DNA of 60,251 bases from RGIG1995 sp045652425 (GCA_045652425.1 JAZRUG010000038.1:1-60251), one strand, 5' to 3'; positions 26,615-35,956 are shown, counted from the first letter of the stretch. Program-made: numbers and translations. The notes: generated by a model from the sequence alone, not told the origin.

Positions 26615-28708
26615 TTAAAATTTAAATTTTACCTTGCCTTCTTCCAGACAAAGTTTTGCGTCAAACTGTTTATTGTTTTTTGAAATAAATCCTGATATAT
26701 TATAAGTTTCACCGTCTTCAAGAAGTTTTTTCATATTCGAAATTGAAATAACTCTTCCGCAAATTTTTGAATTAACGGTAAATTTACAACCGGTCGTTTT
26801 ATAGCCGGTACAACCATATCCAAAACGCGTTCTGACAACATCGTTTTGGCATAGAGGACACTTGCCCACAACATCACCAAAAAAACCAAAATCATTATCA
26901 TTTTCAGGTGGCAGTTCTCTTTTTTCAAAAACTTGGGATATTTCTTTTATCGCCAAATCAACGCTTTCTTGAATAGTCATTTCATTTCTGAAAACGCTTT
27001 TCAACGCTTTACCAAGTTCAGAAGTCTTGTACTTATCCATACTGATATTCATCATTGAAAGAGACTCTATCAAATATTCCCCGCCCGGCAGAATAGTATA
27101 TACGTCTTTTTTTAATTCAATATAACCACTCTTACGTGCATTATCAATAATACCCGTTCTTGTTGCTTCAGTTCCAAGTTCCAGACCCTCGAAAATAGCT
27201 CTGTATTCCTCTTCGTCATTTTCTGATTCGATATTGCTCTTCTCTTCTTTGAAAGGATTTTTTAAATAATTATTGAGAGTTTCTATAGTATAATGTTTAG
27301 GCGGCGTTGTTTCTTTTTCGGTTGGCTTAAAACAAACATTAACTTTATCGCCCGTTTTTAGCGCAGGAAGAATCTTATCCTTTTTGGTATAGTCATCAAA
27401 GGCGGTCCACCCCTTATCAAGCATTACAACGCCTTTTAAAGTAAATTCTTCAAGTTCACCAACTGATATTTTTATTTCAGATCGGTTTACAACACAATCT
27501 TTTGAACAAAATACGGCAACAAAACGCCTGAACACAGCAGAATAGACTTTCATTTCATCTTCTGTAAGCTTTGTTTTATCGGGGATTTTTGTTGTAGGCG
27601 TAAGTGCAGAATGTGATTCGATTTTCTTGTCATCAAAAATTGTTTTCTTATCTTTAAACTCTACCGGATACCCCATCTTTTCGACAACGTAAAGAATATT
27701 CTTAATCTTGCCCTTTTCGTTTGTTGCAAGATACTCGGAGTTTGTTCTCGGATATGTAACGTAGCCCTCTTCGTAAAGTTTCTGCAAAATACCCAAACTT
27801 TTTTCCATTGGCATTTTATATTTTTTGCCTAGATAGTTTTGAAGTTTAGTCAATGAATATAATTTCCCCGGGGAAACCGTCTCTACTTTCTTTTTCACAC
27901 CGGTTACAAATGCGCCGGTGTCGTTGTATTTTTTACACAACTCTTCAGCTAGATAAAATTTATCTTTTGAAAACTTTTCTTTGCTTACCAGTTCGATTTC
28001 TTCATCATTTGTTTGTTCATTGCTAGCGATTGCGTAATATTTTTCAGGAATAAAATTTTTGATTGACATATCTCTGTCATAAATCGCTTTAACAATAGGA
28101 ACTATAACTCTGCCAACCCTAAGCAAAGTACCGCATTTCAGTGTAGCATAACGTGTCAAATTAACACCGTAGAGCCAATCTATAAAAGTACGCGCAAAGC
28201 CTTCATTTGCAAGGTTGTCATACTCTGTTTCATCTTTCATTTCATCAAGAGCTTTCAGAATAGTCTCAGTGGTTTGATCAGGCAGCCAAAGACGAGTAAA
28301 ATGTTTTGAAGATTCAAGCGCTTTAGCAACACAGATTCTAACAATAATTTCACCTTCGCGGTCAGAGTCACCTGCATTAATTATGGTATCAACGTCTTCT
28401 CTGTTGCATAAATATTTAATTGTATTAAACTGCTTTTCAATTCCCGCATCATTGGATTTATCTGAATTACGTTTTAGAATATATTTAAATTCATTTGGGA
28501 AACAAGGTATATTGTCCAAACACCAATATTTCTTTCCATCAGGCAAAGGACTGTAATCCTCTATATCAGCCAGAGTGAATAAATGACCGAAAGCCCAAGT
28601 AACAATATATCCATTCCCTTCATAATATCCGTTTTTGCCATTCATACCGCCAATAGCGGTAACAATATTTCTGCCAAGACTCGGCTTTTCGGCAATTATA
28701 AGTTTCAA
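26615..28708 (-). CDS. topB: DNA topoisomerase III (type IA)
   Basis: A 697-residue type IA topoisomerase. The Toprim domain has Glu7 in IIAEKPS and the DxD in NAGDSDREGE (about 112-121); the active tyrosine is Tyr319 in GYVTYPRTNSEYL. The C-terminus has a degenerate zinc-ribbon-like region (CPLC, then CTGYKTTGC) and a TopB-type CxxC-poor tail. It acts on single strands during decatenation and recombination. It sits between the RNA methyltransferase gene and dut with 12-base gaps. Confidence 0.95.
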   Translation of the reverse strand: MKLIIAEKPSLGRNIVTAIGGMNGKNGYYEGNGYIVTWAFGHLFTLADIEDYSPLPDGKKYWCLDNIPCFPNEFKYILKRNSDKSNDAGIEKQFNTIKYLCNREDVDTIINAGDSDREGEIIVRICVAKALESSKHFTRLWLPDQTTETILKALDEMKDETEYDNLANEGFARTFIDWLYGVNLTRYATLKCGTLLRVGRVIVPIVKAIYDRDMSIKNFIPEKYYAIASNEQTNDEEIELVSKEKFSKDKFYLAEELCKKYNDTGAFVTGVKKKVETVSPGKLYSLTKLQNYLGKKYKMPMEKSLGILQKLYEEGYVTYPRTNSEYLATNEKGKIKNILYVVEKMGYPVEFKDKKTIFDDKKIESHSALTPTTKIPDKTKLTEDEMKVYSAVFRRFVAVFCSKDCVVNRSEIKISVGELEEFTLKGVVMLDKGWTAFDDYTKKDKILPALKTGDKVNVCFKPTEKETTPPKHYTIETLNNYLKNPFKEEKSNIESENDEEEYRAIFEGLELGTEATRTGIIDNARKSGYIELKKDVYTILPGGEYLIESLSMMNISMDKYKTSELGKALKSVFRNEMTIQESVDLAIKEISQVFEKRELPPENDNDFGFFGDVVGKCPLCQNDVVRTRFGYGCTGYKTTGCKFTVNSKICGRVISISNMKKLLEDGETYNISGFISKNNKQFDAKLCLEEGKVKFKF

Positions 28709-28720
28709 AGTACTTACCTC

Positions 28721-29854
28721 TTACTTGTTTTGTGGTTTAAAAAACTGGTAATAATTACAACGAATCATTCCATTATATAATCTTCTGATTTTATCGGCGC
28801 GTCTACCGTATCTCTTTTCAAATTCCTCATCGCTGGTTAATATATAAATCTGCCAACGGTCAAGCTTTGAAAAGGCCTTACCCATATCAGCATATAATTT
28901 AAAAACACTATCAGCGTCAGAAAGTCTTTCGCCGTAAGGTGGATTACAAACAACAGTACCTTTAACACCTCCGGTTTCAATATCGAGGGCATTTCTCTCA
29001 AAACATTCAATATATTTAGCCATTCCGGATTTAGCGATATTATTTATTGCAATCTTCAGAACCTCTTTATCAATATCACTTGCATAGGCTCTGAACAAAG
29101 TATCATATTTTACTAACGAATTCGCCTCATCTCGCGCTTCTTTAAACAAATTCCCCGAAACATTTCTAAACTTTTCTGAAACAAAAGAATTATTAACATT
29201 AGGCGCCGTATTTGTCATAATCATTGCTGCTTCTATCGGTATAGTAGCAGAACCGCAAAAAGGGTCCCAAAAGAGAACGTCTTCTCTTGGCCTTGCAATT
29301 TTAGCCATTGCCGCCGCTAAAGTCTCACGAATAGGAGCACCTCCAGATGTAGCTCTATAGCCCCTTTTATGAAGCGGGACACCTGAGAGATCAATCATGA
29401 GGTCAGCTTTATCGTTAAATATAAAGAATTCAATCTGTTTTTTTATTCCCGTCTCATCAAACCAACTTATACCGTATTTATTTTTCAATCGCTCAACGAC
29501 AGCTTTTTTTACTATCTTCTGGCAATCGGGGACAGAAAACAACTTTGATTTGATGCAATGTCCTTTTACGGGAAATTCATCATTTTTGTCAATCCACTCT
29601 TCCCAGGGAAGATCTTTTGTGCCATCAAACAAATCAGTAAAACTAAACGCCTTAAAGCTTCCAAGTTTAAGATATAAACGTTCTGCATAACGAAAGTTTA
29701 TATTACACCTTGCTATTGAAAACATATCCCCCTCGAAAGTTACTCTGCCATCAATAGTTTCTATTCTTTTATATCCCAAAGCATCAATTTCTTCACCCAC
29801 AAGCTTTTCCAAACCGAAAAGGCAGGTTGCAACAAGTACTATTTTGTTATCCAT
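28721..29854 (-). CDS. THUMP-domain RNA N2-guanine methyltransferase, RlmL/Trm14-like
   Basis: A 377-residue protein with an N-terminal ferredoxin-like and THUMP RNA-binding part (about 1-160) and a C-terminal Rossmann methyltransferase domain. The SAM motif is WDPFCGSATIPIEAA (about 195) and the catalytic motif VVCNPPYGERL (about 300). NPPY is typical of amino-group methylation, so 23S rRNA m2G formation (RlmL-like) is the best guess. It leads the operon with topB and dut. Confidence 0.9.
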   Translation of the reverse strand: MDNKIVLVATCLFGLEKLVGEEIDALGYKRIETIDGRVTFEGDMFSIARCNINFRYAERLYLKLGSFKAFSFTDLFDGTKDLPWEEWIDKNDEFPVKGHCIKSKLFSVPDCQKIVKKAVVERLKNKYGISWFDETGIKKQIEFFIFNDKADLMIDLSGVPLHKRGYRATSGGAPIRETLAAAMAKIARPREDVLFWDPFCGSATIPIEAAMIMTNTAPNVNNSFVSEKFRNVSGNLFKEARDEANSLVKYDTLFRAYASDIDKEVLKIAINNIAKSGMAKYIECFERNALDIETGGVKGTVVCNPPYGERLSDADSVFKLYADMGKAFSKLDRWQIYILTSDEEFEKRYGRRADKIRRLYNGMIRCNYYQFFKPQNK

Positions 29855-29891
29855 TTAATATTTTAATCTCCAAAAAGTTAATTACCATATA

Positions 29892-29920
29892 ATTATAATA
29901 TCAGTTTCAAAAATTGTCAA
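29892..29920 (-). promoter_or_regulatory. Sigma-A promoter of the methyltransferase-topB-dut operon
   Basis: On the minus strand TTGACA, 17-base spacer, TATAAT: perfect boxes, 37 bases before the start codon. Confidence 0.87.
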
Positions 29921-29987
29921 TAACAGTCGAGTTAAGCAAATATAATATTTTAGTATTTAAATAACGCTATTTATAAGTAAAAACCCC

Positions 29988-30016
29988 TTGACACGAAAGT
30001 TAAATAATGTTAAAAT
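29988..30016 (+). promoter_or_regulatory. Sigma-A promoter of the manganese riboswitch transcript
   Basis: TTGACA (29988-29993), 17-base spacer, TAAAAT (30011-30016). The predicted start at about 30023 lies just before the riboswitch P1 arm. Confidence 0.87.
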
Positions 30017-30021
30017 AGGAA

Positions 30022-30172
30022 GCAGTAAGAGGGAGTAGCTTACGCAGTAATCCTGCGTCTTCCGATCGTCAATACAACTCATAGACTAATGAGTTCGGTC
30101 GGTTGGTACTTTTTTTCAGTAACTGGCAAGACTTTTACAGCTTTGAAGGCTGTGAAAGTCTTTTCTTGATTT
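30022..30172 (+). ncRNA. yybP-ykoY manganese riboswitch with terminator platform
   Basis: The leader carries the conserved pieces of the yybP-ykoY family: GGGAGTAG (30031-30038), CGTCAATA (30067-30074) and GGCAAGAC (30125-30132). P1 can form between GTAAGAG (30025-30031) and CTTTTAC (30132-30138). A terminator hairpin pairs GACTTTTACAGC (30130-30141) with GCTGTGAAAGTC (30149-30160) and is followed by TTTTC. Its 5' arm contains the whole P1 3' arm, so the two folds exclude each other. The family binds Mn2+ and usually switches efflux genes on, which fits the P-type ATPase downstream. Confidence 0.9.
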
Positions 30173-30208
30173 AAATAAAATTTATATATAACAAAAAAGG
30201 AGAAAAAA

Positions 30209-32848
30209 ATGAAAGCACATTTGTCCCCCATTTCTGCTGTATTTGAACATTTCAAATCATCGGAAAAAGGTATCACTTCTGCTGAAGCGCAAAGCAGAAT
30301 CGAAAAGTATGGCAAAAACAAGCTTGTTGAAGCCAAAAAAGAAACTATACTTCAGCGCTTTTTAAAACAGCTTGCAGACCCTATGATCATCATTCTTTTA
30401 GTTGCTGCAGCAATTTCTGCAGTTACGGCAGCTATTGAAGGTGAAGCCCCCACAGACGTATTTATTATTCTATTTGTTGTTATTCTTAACTCTGTTTTGG
30501 GCGTAATCCAAGAAAGCAAAGCCGAAAAAGCAATTGACGCACTAAAAGAAATGACTGCCGCTACATCAAAAGTATTAAGAGACGGTCAACTCGTTCACGT
30601 AAAGAGTGAAGACTTGGTTGTTGGCGACGTTATTGTCCTCGAGGCCGGAGATGCAGTTCCTGCAGATGCAAGATTAATTGAGTGTGCATCAATTAAAGCA
30701 GAAGAAGCTGCTTTAACAGGTGAATCAGTTCCCGTAAACAAAAACATTGAAGTTCTTGAAAGCAAAGGCGATGATGAAGATGTTCCCCTTGGCGACCGCA
30801 AGAATATGGTTTATATGGGTTCAACTATCGTTTATGGTAGAGGTACTGCAATAGTTGTAGCAACCGGTATGGATACCGAAATGGGTAAGATAGCAGATGC
30901 TCTTGCTCAGGCGCAGAACGAACAAACGCCTCTTCAAATTAAACTTTCACAGCTCAGCAAGATTCTCACCTATCTTGTAATCGCTATTTGTGTATTCATA
31001 TTTGCGTTTACAGTTATCAGAAACGGCGACTGGTCAGGCGAAATGCTTCTTGACACCTTTATGATTGCTATAAGCCTTGCAGTTGCGGCTATTCCCGAAG
31101 GTCTTGCGACCGTTGTAACTATTGTTCTTTCAATAGGTGTTACAAAGATGAGCAAGAGAAGTGCCGTTATCAGACGTTTGACAGCTGTTGAAACGCTCGG
31201 TTGTACCCAAATTATTTGTTCAGATAAAACAGGTACTCTGACACAGAATAAGATGACCGTTACAGAACACTTTGCCGACGACAAAAACTTACTTGCAACA
31301 GCAATGGCACTTTGTTCGGATGCAGAGCTCGACAACGAAAATAAAGCAACAGGCGAGCCCACAGAATGTGCTCTCGTTAACTTTGCTTACGAATGCGGTC
31401 TTCACAAAAACGACCTCAAAAATGCAGCTCCTCGTATCGGCGAAGCTCCCTTTGATTCAGGCAGAAAGATGATGTCCACAGTACATCAGACTGAAGGTAA
31501 AGTTATTCAGTACACCAAGGGTGCTCCTGACGAAATTTTGAAATGTTGTACAACGTATGTATCCGGCGGTGCAGTTCTTCCCCTTACAGATGAAGTTCGC
31601 GCACAAATAATGCAGGAAAATAAGAATAAGGCAGACAAGGCACTTCGTGTACTTGCTGCTGCATACAAGAACCACGAAACAGCTCCTTCATCTTACGAGC
31701 CCGAAGACCTTGAAAACAACCTTACATTTATTGGTCTAGTTGGTATGATTGACCCTGTTCGTCCTGAAGTTAAATTAGCTATTGAACAGTGCAAATCTGC
31801 TTCAATCCGTCCGATTATGATTACGGGTGACCATAAGGATACTGCAATCGCAATCGCTAAAGAACTTGGCATAATCGAAGATGCATCTCAGGCAATTACA
31901 GGCGCAGAGCTTAATAAAATAAGCGATGAAGAATTTTTGAAGACAATTCAGAACTACTCTGTTTATGCAAGAGTACAACCCGAACACAAGACAAGAATAG
32001 TTAAAACCTGGAAAGAACTCGGTATGGTAACCGCTATGACAGGCGACGGTGTAAACGATGCTCCTTCCATAAAGAGCGCAGACATCGGTATCGGTATGGG
32101 TATCACGGGTACGGACGTAACCAAAAACGTTGCAGATATGATTCTTGCGGACGATAACTTTGCCACAATAGTTTCTGCGGTTGAAGAAGGAAGAAGAATT
32201 TACGACAATATCCGTAAAGCAATCCAGTTCCTCCTCTCCTCAAACCTCAGTGAAGTATTCTCGATATTCACAGCAACCGTTCTTGGTTTTACAATCCTTA
32301 AACCAATTCACATTCTTTGGATCAACCTTATTACAGACAGTTTGCCTGCTCTTGCTCTCGGTATGGAACAGAGTGAGAAAAACATTATGCAAAGAAAGCC
32401 CCGTGATTCTAAAGACGGCATCTTTGCAGGTGGTCTCGGCATAGATCTTCTCTATCAGGGTGTTCTCGTATCATTACTCACGATTATAGCTTACTTTGTA
32501 GGACATTTCATGGAAAGTGGTGTTTGGGAAGTAGCACAGAGCCCTGACGGTATTACAATGGCGTTCCTTACGATGAGTATGGCTGAAATATTCCATTCAA
32601 TGAACATGCGTTCACAGCGTGGCTCTATTTTCACAATGAACACTCATAACTTCTTCCTTTGGGGAGCAATGATTCTTGCATTAGTTCTTACAACATGTGT
32701 TATTGAAATTCCTTTCCTCGCAACGATATTCGAATTTGAAACAATCAGCTGGGCAGAATATTTTGTAGCACTCGGAATAGCATTTGCAATAATCCCGATT
32801 GTTGAAATTGTTAAGTTTATTCAAAGAGCTATTGCAAAGAAAAACTAA
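30209..32848 (+). CDS. P2A-type cation ATPase, probable Mn2+/Ca2+ exporter
   Basis: An 879-residue pump with all catalytic motifs intact: TGES (170-173), PEGL (296-299), CSDKTGTLTQ with phosphorylated Asp339, KGAP (437-440), TGDHKDTA (539-546) and GDGVNDAP (612-619). The sixth-helix metal ligands NLITDSLPA are kept. By sequence it is a SERCA/PMCA-like Ca2+ ATPase, but the upstream manganese riboswitch argues for Mn2+ efflux, as known for related lactococcal pumps. AAAAAAGGAG precedes the start. The gene is monocistronic with its own terminator. It is the active counterpart to the degenerate homologue at 6204-9002. Confidence 0.93.
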   Translation: MKAHLSPISAVFEHFKSSEKGITSAEAQSRIEKYGKNKLVEAKKETILQRFLKQLADPMIIILLVAAAISAVTAAIEGEAPTDVFIILFVVILNSVLGVIQESKAEKAIDALKEMTAATSKVLRDGQLVHVKSEDLVVGDVIVLEAGDAVPADARLIECASIKAEEAALTGESVPVNKNIEVLESKGDDEDVPLGDRKNMVYMGSTIVYGRGTAIVVATGMDTEMGKIADALAQAQNEQTPLQIKLSQLSKILTYLVIAICVFIFAFTVIRNGDWSGEMLLDTFMIAISLAVAAIPEGLATVVTIVLSIGVTKMSKRSAVIRRLTAVETLGCTQIICSDKTGTLTQNKMTVTEHFADDKNLLATAMALCSDAELDNENKATGEPTECALVNFAYECGLHKNDLKNAAPRIGEAPFDSGRKMMSTVHQTEGKVIQYTKGAPDEILKCCTTYVSGGAVLPLTDEVRAQIMQENKNKADKALRVLAAAYKNHETAPSSYEPEDLENNLTFIGLVGMIDPVRPEVKLAIEQCKSASIRPIMITGDHKDTAIAIAKELGIIEDASQAITGAELNKISDEEFLKTIQNYSVYARVQPEHKTRIVKTWKELGMVTAMTGDGVNDAPSIKSADIGIGMGITGTDVTKNVADMILADDNFATIVSAVEEGRRIYDNIRKAIQFLLSSNLSEVFSIFTATVLGFTILKPIHILWINLITDSLPALALGMEQSEKNIMQRKPRDSKDGIFAGGLGIDLLYQGVLVSLLTIIAYFVGHFMESGVWEVAQSPDGITMAFLTMSMAEIFHSMNMRSQRGSIFTMNTHNFFLWGAMILALVLTTCVIEIPFLATIFEFETISWAEYFVALGIAFAIIPIVEIVKFIQRAIAKKN

Positions 32849-32860
32849 AACAAAAAACAA

Positions 32861-32908
32861 AAAACACCGAAAGAAACTTAACCGTTTCCTCGGTGTTTTA
32901 TTTTTTGA
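32861..32908. terminator. Bidirectional terminator between P2A ATPase and SDR genes
   Basis: AAAACACCGA (32861-32870) pairs with TCGGTGTTTT (32890-32899), with an inner GAAAC/GTTTC stem; T-rich tracts follow on both strands. It serves the two convergent genes. Confidence 0.85.
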
Positions 32909-32915
32909 AAAAATA

Positions 32916-33674
32916 TTATGTTTTTGAAAAATTCATTAAAATACTGTGGGGAGCAAGTTTAGCAAGAACTCTATAAAACTTGTAAAAAGCACCAGGCGTA
33001 TAAATAGCTCTTCCCTTTTCGGCAGCAACAAGTGAATTTTTTGCAACCTTTACGGGATCACTGTACGGAAGCATATCAAAAGTTTTAGAATTACCTTTTA
33101 TGCCTGCAACACTCAAAAACTCCGTATCCATAGGGCCGGGACAAACAGCTAATATATTTATCCCTTTTTTCTTATTTTCAAACCTAACTGCTTTTGAAAA
33201 GCTTTTTACGTAAGCTTTAGTTGAGCTATATACCGTCATTCTTGGGTTAGGACAAAAAGATGCGATAGAACATACGTTCACCAAAAAACTTCCCGATTTC
33301 ATAAACTTCAAAGCAATCGCCGTAAGAGCTGTCAGCGCTCTGCAATTTAAATCAACCATCCCCGATTGTTTTATGTAATCAACCTCGCTTACATCTCCTA
33401 GTACACCGTATCCCGCATTATTAACGAATATTTTAATATTCGCATCCGCTTTAATCAATAGTTGGTTAAATTTTTCATAACTTTCATACTGTGTCAAATC
33501 GAGTTCAATAGGAATTATATTTTTATCAGGATAGCCATTAGCAATTTTTTCAAGTCTATCCTTTCTTCTTGCAACAATCCAAATCTGCTGGATGTCAGAG
33601 TATCTTTCGCAAATATTTTTTAGATATTCAATTCCAAGCCCCGATGAAGCACCTGTTATAACTGCAATATTCAT
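32916..33674 (-). CDS. Short-chain dehydrogenase/reductase
   Basis: A 252-residue SDR of the classical type. The cofactor motif is TGASSGLG near the N-terminus, NNAGYG is present, and the catalytic motif is YSSTK with the upstream Ser in NVCSIAS. The C-terminal region KAVRFENKKKGINILAVCPG places it with the DltE/YqjQ-like group. Substrate unknown. The start is the ATG at 33674, right after a G-rich site; four upstream in-frame codons only make up that site. Confidence 0.9.
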   Translation of the reverse strand: MNIAVITGASSGLGIEYLKNICERYSDIQQIWIVARRKDRLEKIANGYPDKNIIPIELDLTQYESYEKFNQLLIKADANIKIFVNNAGYGVLGDVSEVDYIKQSGMVDLNCRALTALTAIALKFMKSGSFLVNVCSIASFCPNPRMTVYSSTKAYVKSFSKAVRFENKKKGINILAVCPGPMDTEFLSVAGIKGNSKTFDMLPYSDPVKVAKNSLVAAEKGRAIYTPGAFYKFYRVLAKLAPHSILMNFSKT

Positions 33675-33704
33675 AAACCCCCCCAAAACTAGTTATTTTT
33701 TATA

Positions 33705-33733
33705 ATTATACTAATAAGCGGCACCGAAGTCAA
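33705..33733 (-). promoter_or_regulatory. Sigma-A promoter of the SDR gene
   Basis: On the minus strand TTGACT, 17-base spacer, TATAAT, 30 bases before the SDR start. It begins right after the small gene at 33744-33830. Confidence 0.75.
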
Positions 33734-33743
33734 TAAATTTAAT

Positions 33744-33830
33744 TTATATATTTTTATTTATCTGAAACAAGCACATTATTGCAACGCCAACCAATCCACC
33801 AAAAAGTAATCCAATAAAGAATCCAACCAT
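33744..33830 (-). CDS. 28-residue DUF3789-like membrane protein
   Basis: A tiny gene encoding a single hydrophobic helix that begins MVGFFIGLLFGGLVGVAIMC and ends LFQINKNI. The glycine-spaced helix followed by a Met-Cys matches the DUF3789 family of very small Firmicutes membrane proteins (usual wording about GxxxGGxxGVxxMCL). GAGAGAGGTG precedes the ATG with good spacing. It lies between the arsR terminator and the SDR promoter, without a clear promoter of its own. Function unknown. Confidence 0.65.
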   Translation of the reverse strand: MVGFFIGLLFGGLVGVAIMCLFQINKNI

Positions 33831-33881
33831 AAAAACACCTCTCTCTTGGATTTATTATTTCCAAAGGAGATGTAAAAATTC

Positions 33882-33912
33882 AAAAAACTGCTGAAAAAAA
33901 CAGCAGTTTTTT
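33882..33912 (-). terminator. Terminator of the metal/Fe-S operon
   Basis: AAAAAACTGCTG (33882-33893), loop, CAGCAGTTTTTT (33901-33912). It lies directly after the arsR stop codon on the minus strand and is nearly symmetrical. Confidence 0.87.
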
Positions 33913-33915
33913 AAT

Positions 33916-34278
33916 TTATTCATCTATATGTTCCATACCCTGACTTAATATAGCACGAACATGGTCATCCGCTAAAGAATAAAAAACAGATTTTCCGTCC
34001 CGTTTGCTCTTTATAAGCTTTGTTCGCTTAAGTACATTAAGTTGATGCGAAATGGCAGACGAAGTCATATTAAGCATTGCTGCAAGATCGCATACGCAAA
34101 CATCAGCTTCGGCAAGAACAAACAAAATACGGATTCTGGTCGAATCACCAAAAACTTTAAAAAGTTCTGCCAAATCATACATTTTTTCTTCGTCAGGCAA
34201 TTTTGATTTTACAACTGACAATATTTCTTCGTGAATCTCTGTTTCTTCACATTTTTCAAATTTTTGTTCAAAATCCAT
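33916..34278 (-). CDS. ArsR/SmtB-family metal-sensing repressor
   Basis: A 120-residue winged-helix repressor. The alpha-3 region reads DVCVCDLA, the CxC metal site of CadC/CmtR-type sensors, and the alpha-5 region DDHVRAILSQGMEH supplies Asp, His and a second His as in SmtB/CzrA. The recognition helix is MTSSAISHQLNVLKR. Cd2+, Pb2+ or Zn2+ sensing is likely. The start at 34278 has GGGTGA upstream. The gene is last in the operon, 17 bases after the SufB/D gene, and probably acts on the operator at 38110-38123. Confidence 0.92.
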   Translation of the reverse strand: MDFEQKFEKCEETEIHEEILSVVKSKLPDEEKMYDLAELFKVFGDSTRIRILFVLAEADVCVCDLAAMLNMTSSAISHQLNVLKRTKLIKSKRDGKSVFYSLADDHVRAILSQGMEHIDE

Positions 34279-34295
34279 CAGATCACCCAAATAAC

Positions 34296-35216
34296 TTATT
34301 TCAAGAATCCGCCAATAATTTGCTCTTCAGCTTCTGCTTCGGTCAAACCTAAAGACATGAGTTTAATAAGTTGTTCTCCGGCGATTTTGCCTATCGCAGC
34401 TTCATGAACAAGCATAGCATCAATTGAATTAGCTTCAAGTGCAGGAACAGCCACAACTTTAGCATTATCCATAATGATAGCATCACACTCTGTATGTCCG
34501 TTACAAGCGCAATTTCCTATAATCTTCGAATCAAATTTTTGATAAGAATCATCTTTTGCAACTGAACGAGAAACGATATCAACCGCTGAACCATCCCCCT
34601 CGAGTTCAGTTACGTAATCACTGATTGCAGTTTGATTTCCGTGTGTCATAAGTCTTTCTCTTACAATCAATTTTGCCCCTGCTTTTAAATTAGCGGTTGT
34701 TTTACGAACGGTCGAATCAACTCCTTTTATCTGGACCATTTCCATTTCGACAGAACTGTTTTCGTCAATATAGACTTCAGTTCCGGGGTTCATAATTCTT
34801 TTGCCGTTTCCATCGCCCTCGCCGTAGTGTTTCTCTACGTATTTAATTTTAGAATTTTTTCCAACGTAAAATCTATGCAAACCGTTATGTTTTGAATCAA
34901 AATCACCGCTGTTATGGATTCCGCAACCGGCAACGATAACAACATCGCAGTCATCACCGATATAAAAATCATTATAAACGGTTTCATCAATTCCCGATTT
35001 ACTAATAACAACCGGAATATGAACACTTTCATTCTTTGTACCGCTCTTTATACGGATATCTATACCGTTCTCTTCTTTTTTTGTTACAATATCAATATTA
35101 GCCGTTGTATTTCTTTTGGCGGTTTCTCCATTTTCGCGTATGTTGTATGCTCCGGTAGGAACATCGTGAAGGTCAGCAACTTCGGACAAAAGTCTTTCTT
35201 GGATATTATCTTTCAT
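34296..35216 (-). CDS. SufB/SufD-family Fe-S scaffold, short SmsB-like form
   Basis: A 306-residue SufBD-core protein; canonical SufB is about 470. The beta-helix core contains VAGCGIHNSGDFDSKHNG, GNCACNGHTECDAI and the family C-terminus LVHEAAIGKIAGEQLIKLMS. One paralogue next to SufC, without SufD, SufS or SufU, is the layout of the minimal SUF-like (SMS) system of anaerobes. It overlaps sufC by one base. Its placement in a metal-efflux operon is notable. Confidence 0.88.
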   Translation of the reverse strand: MKDNIQERLLSEVADLHDVPTGAYNIRENGETAKRNTTANIDIVTKKEENGIDIRIKSGTKNESVHIPVVISKSGIDETVYNDFYIGDDCDVVIVAGCGIHNSGDFDSKHNGLHRFYVGKNSKIKYVEKHYGEGDGNGKRIMNPGTEVYIDENSSVEMEMVQIKGVDSTVRKTTANLKAGAKLIVRERLMTHGNQTAISDYVTELEGDGSAVDIVSRSVAKDDSYQKFDSKIIGNCACNGHTECDAIIMDNAKVVAVPALEANSIDAMLVHEAAIGKIAGEQLIKLMSLGLTEAEAEEQIIGGFLK

Positions 35217-35956
35217 CAGTTTTTACCTCCATCTGTAAATTTCACACACAAACCGCGCGCCGCAGTCTGCGCCAATAATTCAGGCAAAACCTCTTCTTTT
35301 TTGCCGTGCTTCTTAATTTTACCGTCAGCAATGAGAACGATTTCATCTGCAATATTCAATATTCTTTCCTGATGCGAAATAATAAGAATAGAACCTTTAA
35401 TATTGCTCTGCATCTGTTCAAATATTTTTATAAGATTCTGGAAACTCCAAAGATCAATTCCTGCTTCTGGTTCATCAAAAACTGAAAGTTTCGTTCCTCT
35501 CGCAAGAACCGTAGCAATTTCAATTCGCTTGAGTTCACCACCGGAAAGACTGCTGTTTATCTCTCGGTTTATATAATCCTTGGCACAAAGACCAACCGCC
35601 GAAAGATATTCACAAGCCTCTGAAACAGTAAGTTGTTTTTTTGCCGCAATTCGCAAAAGGTCGAAAACATAAATGCCTTTAAATCTAACTGGTTGCTGAA
35701 ATGCAAAGCTAACACCGAGATTTGCCCTCTCGGTAATACTCATATTCGTTATATCAACACCGTCAAAAATAATTTGACCTGAAGTTGGCTTTTCAATACC
35801 CATTATCAATTTAGCGAGTGTTGATTTACCGCCGCCATTTGGCCCCGTAATAACCACAAATTTATTATCTTCAATGGTAAAACTTACATCTTTAACAATA
35901 GTTTTTTCTTCAGATTCAGTTTGTACCTCAAAAGAAACGTTTTTTAACTCTAACAT
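35216..35956 (-). CDS. sufC: Fe-S cluster assembly ATPase SufC (SmsC-like)
   Basis: A 246-residue ABC-type ATPase. Walker A is GPNGGGKST, the signature LSGGELKRIEIA and the Walker B region LSVFDEPEAGIDLWS; the GIDLWS wording separates SufC from transport ATPases. It energises the SufB/D scaffold. It lies 32 bases after the P1B ATPase gene and overlaps the scaffold gene. Confidence 0.93.
   Translation of the reverse strand: MLELKNVSFEVQTESEEKTIVKDVSFTIEDNKFVVITGPNGGGKSTLAKLIMGIEKPTSGQIIFDGVDITNMSITERANLGVSFAFQQPVRFKGIYVFDLLRIAAKKQLTVSEACEYLSAVGLCAKDYINREINSSLSGGELKRIEIATVLARGTKLSVFDEPEAGIDLWSFQNLIKIFEQMQSNIKGSILIISHQERILNIADEIVLIADGKIKKHGKKEEVLPELLAQTAARGLCVKFTDGGKN

Noticed and set aside
30079..30336. 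85-codon minus-strand open frame over the riboswitch
   Set aside because: It overlaps conserved riboswitch structure and the start of the P2A ATPase; no ribosome site.
34914..35372. 152-codon plus-strand open frame
   Set aside because: Antisense to the SufB/D and SufC genes, which carry full family motifs.
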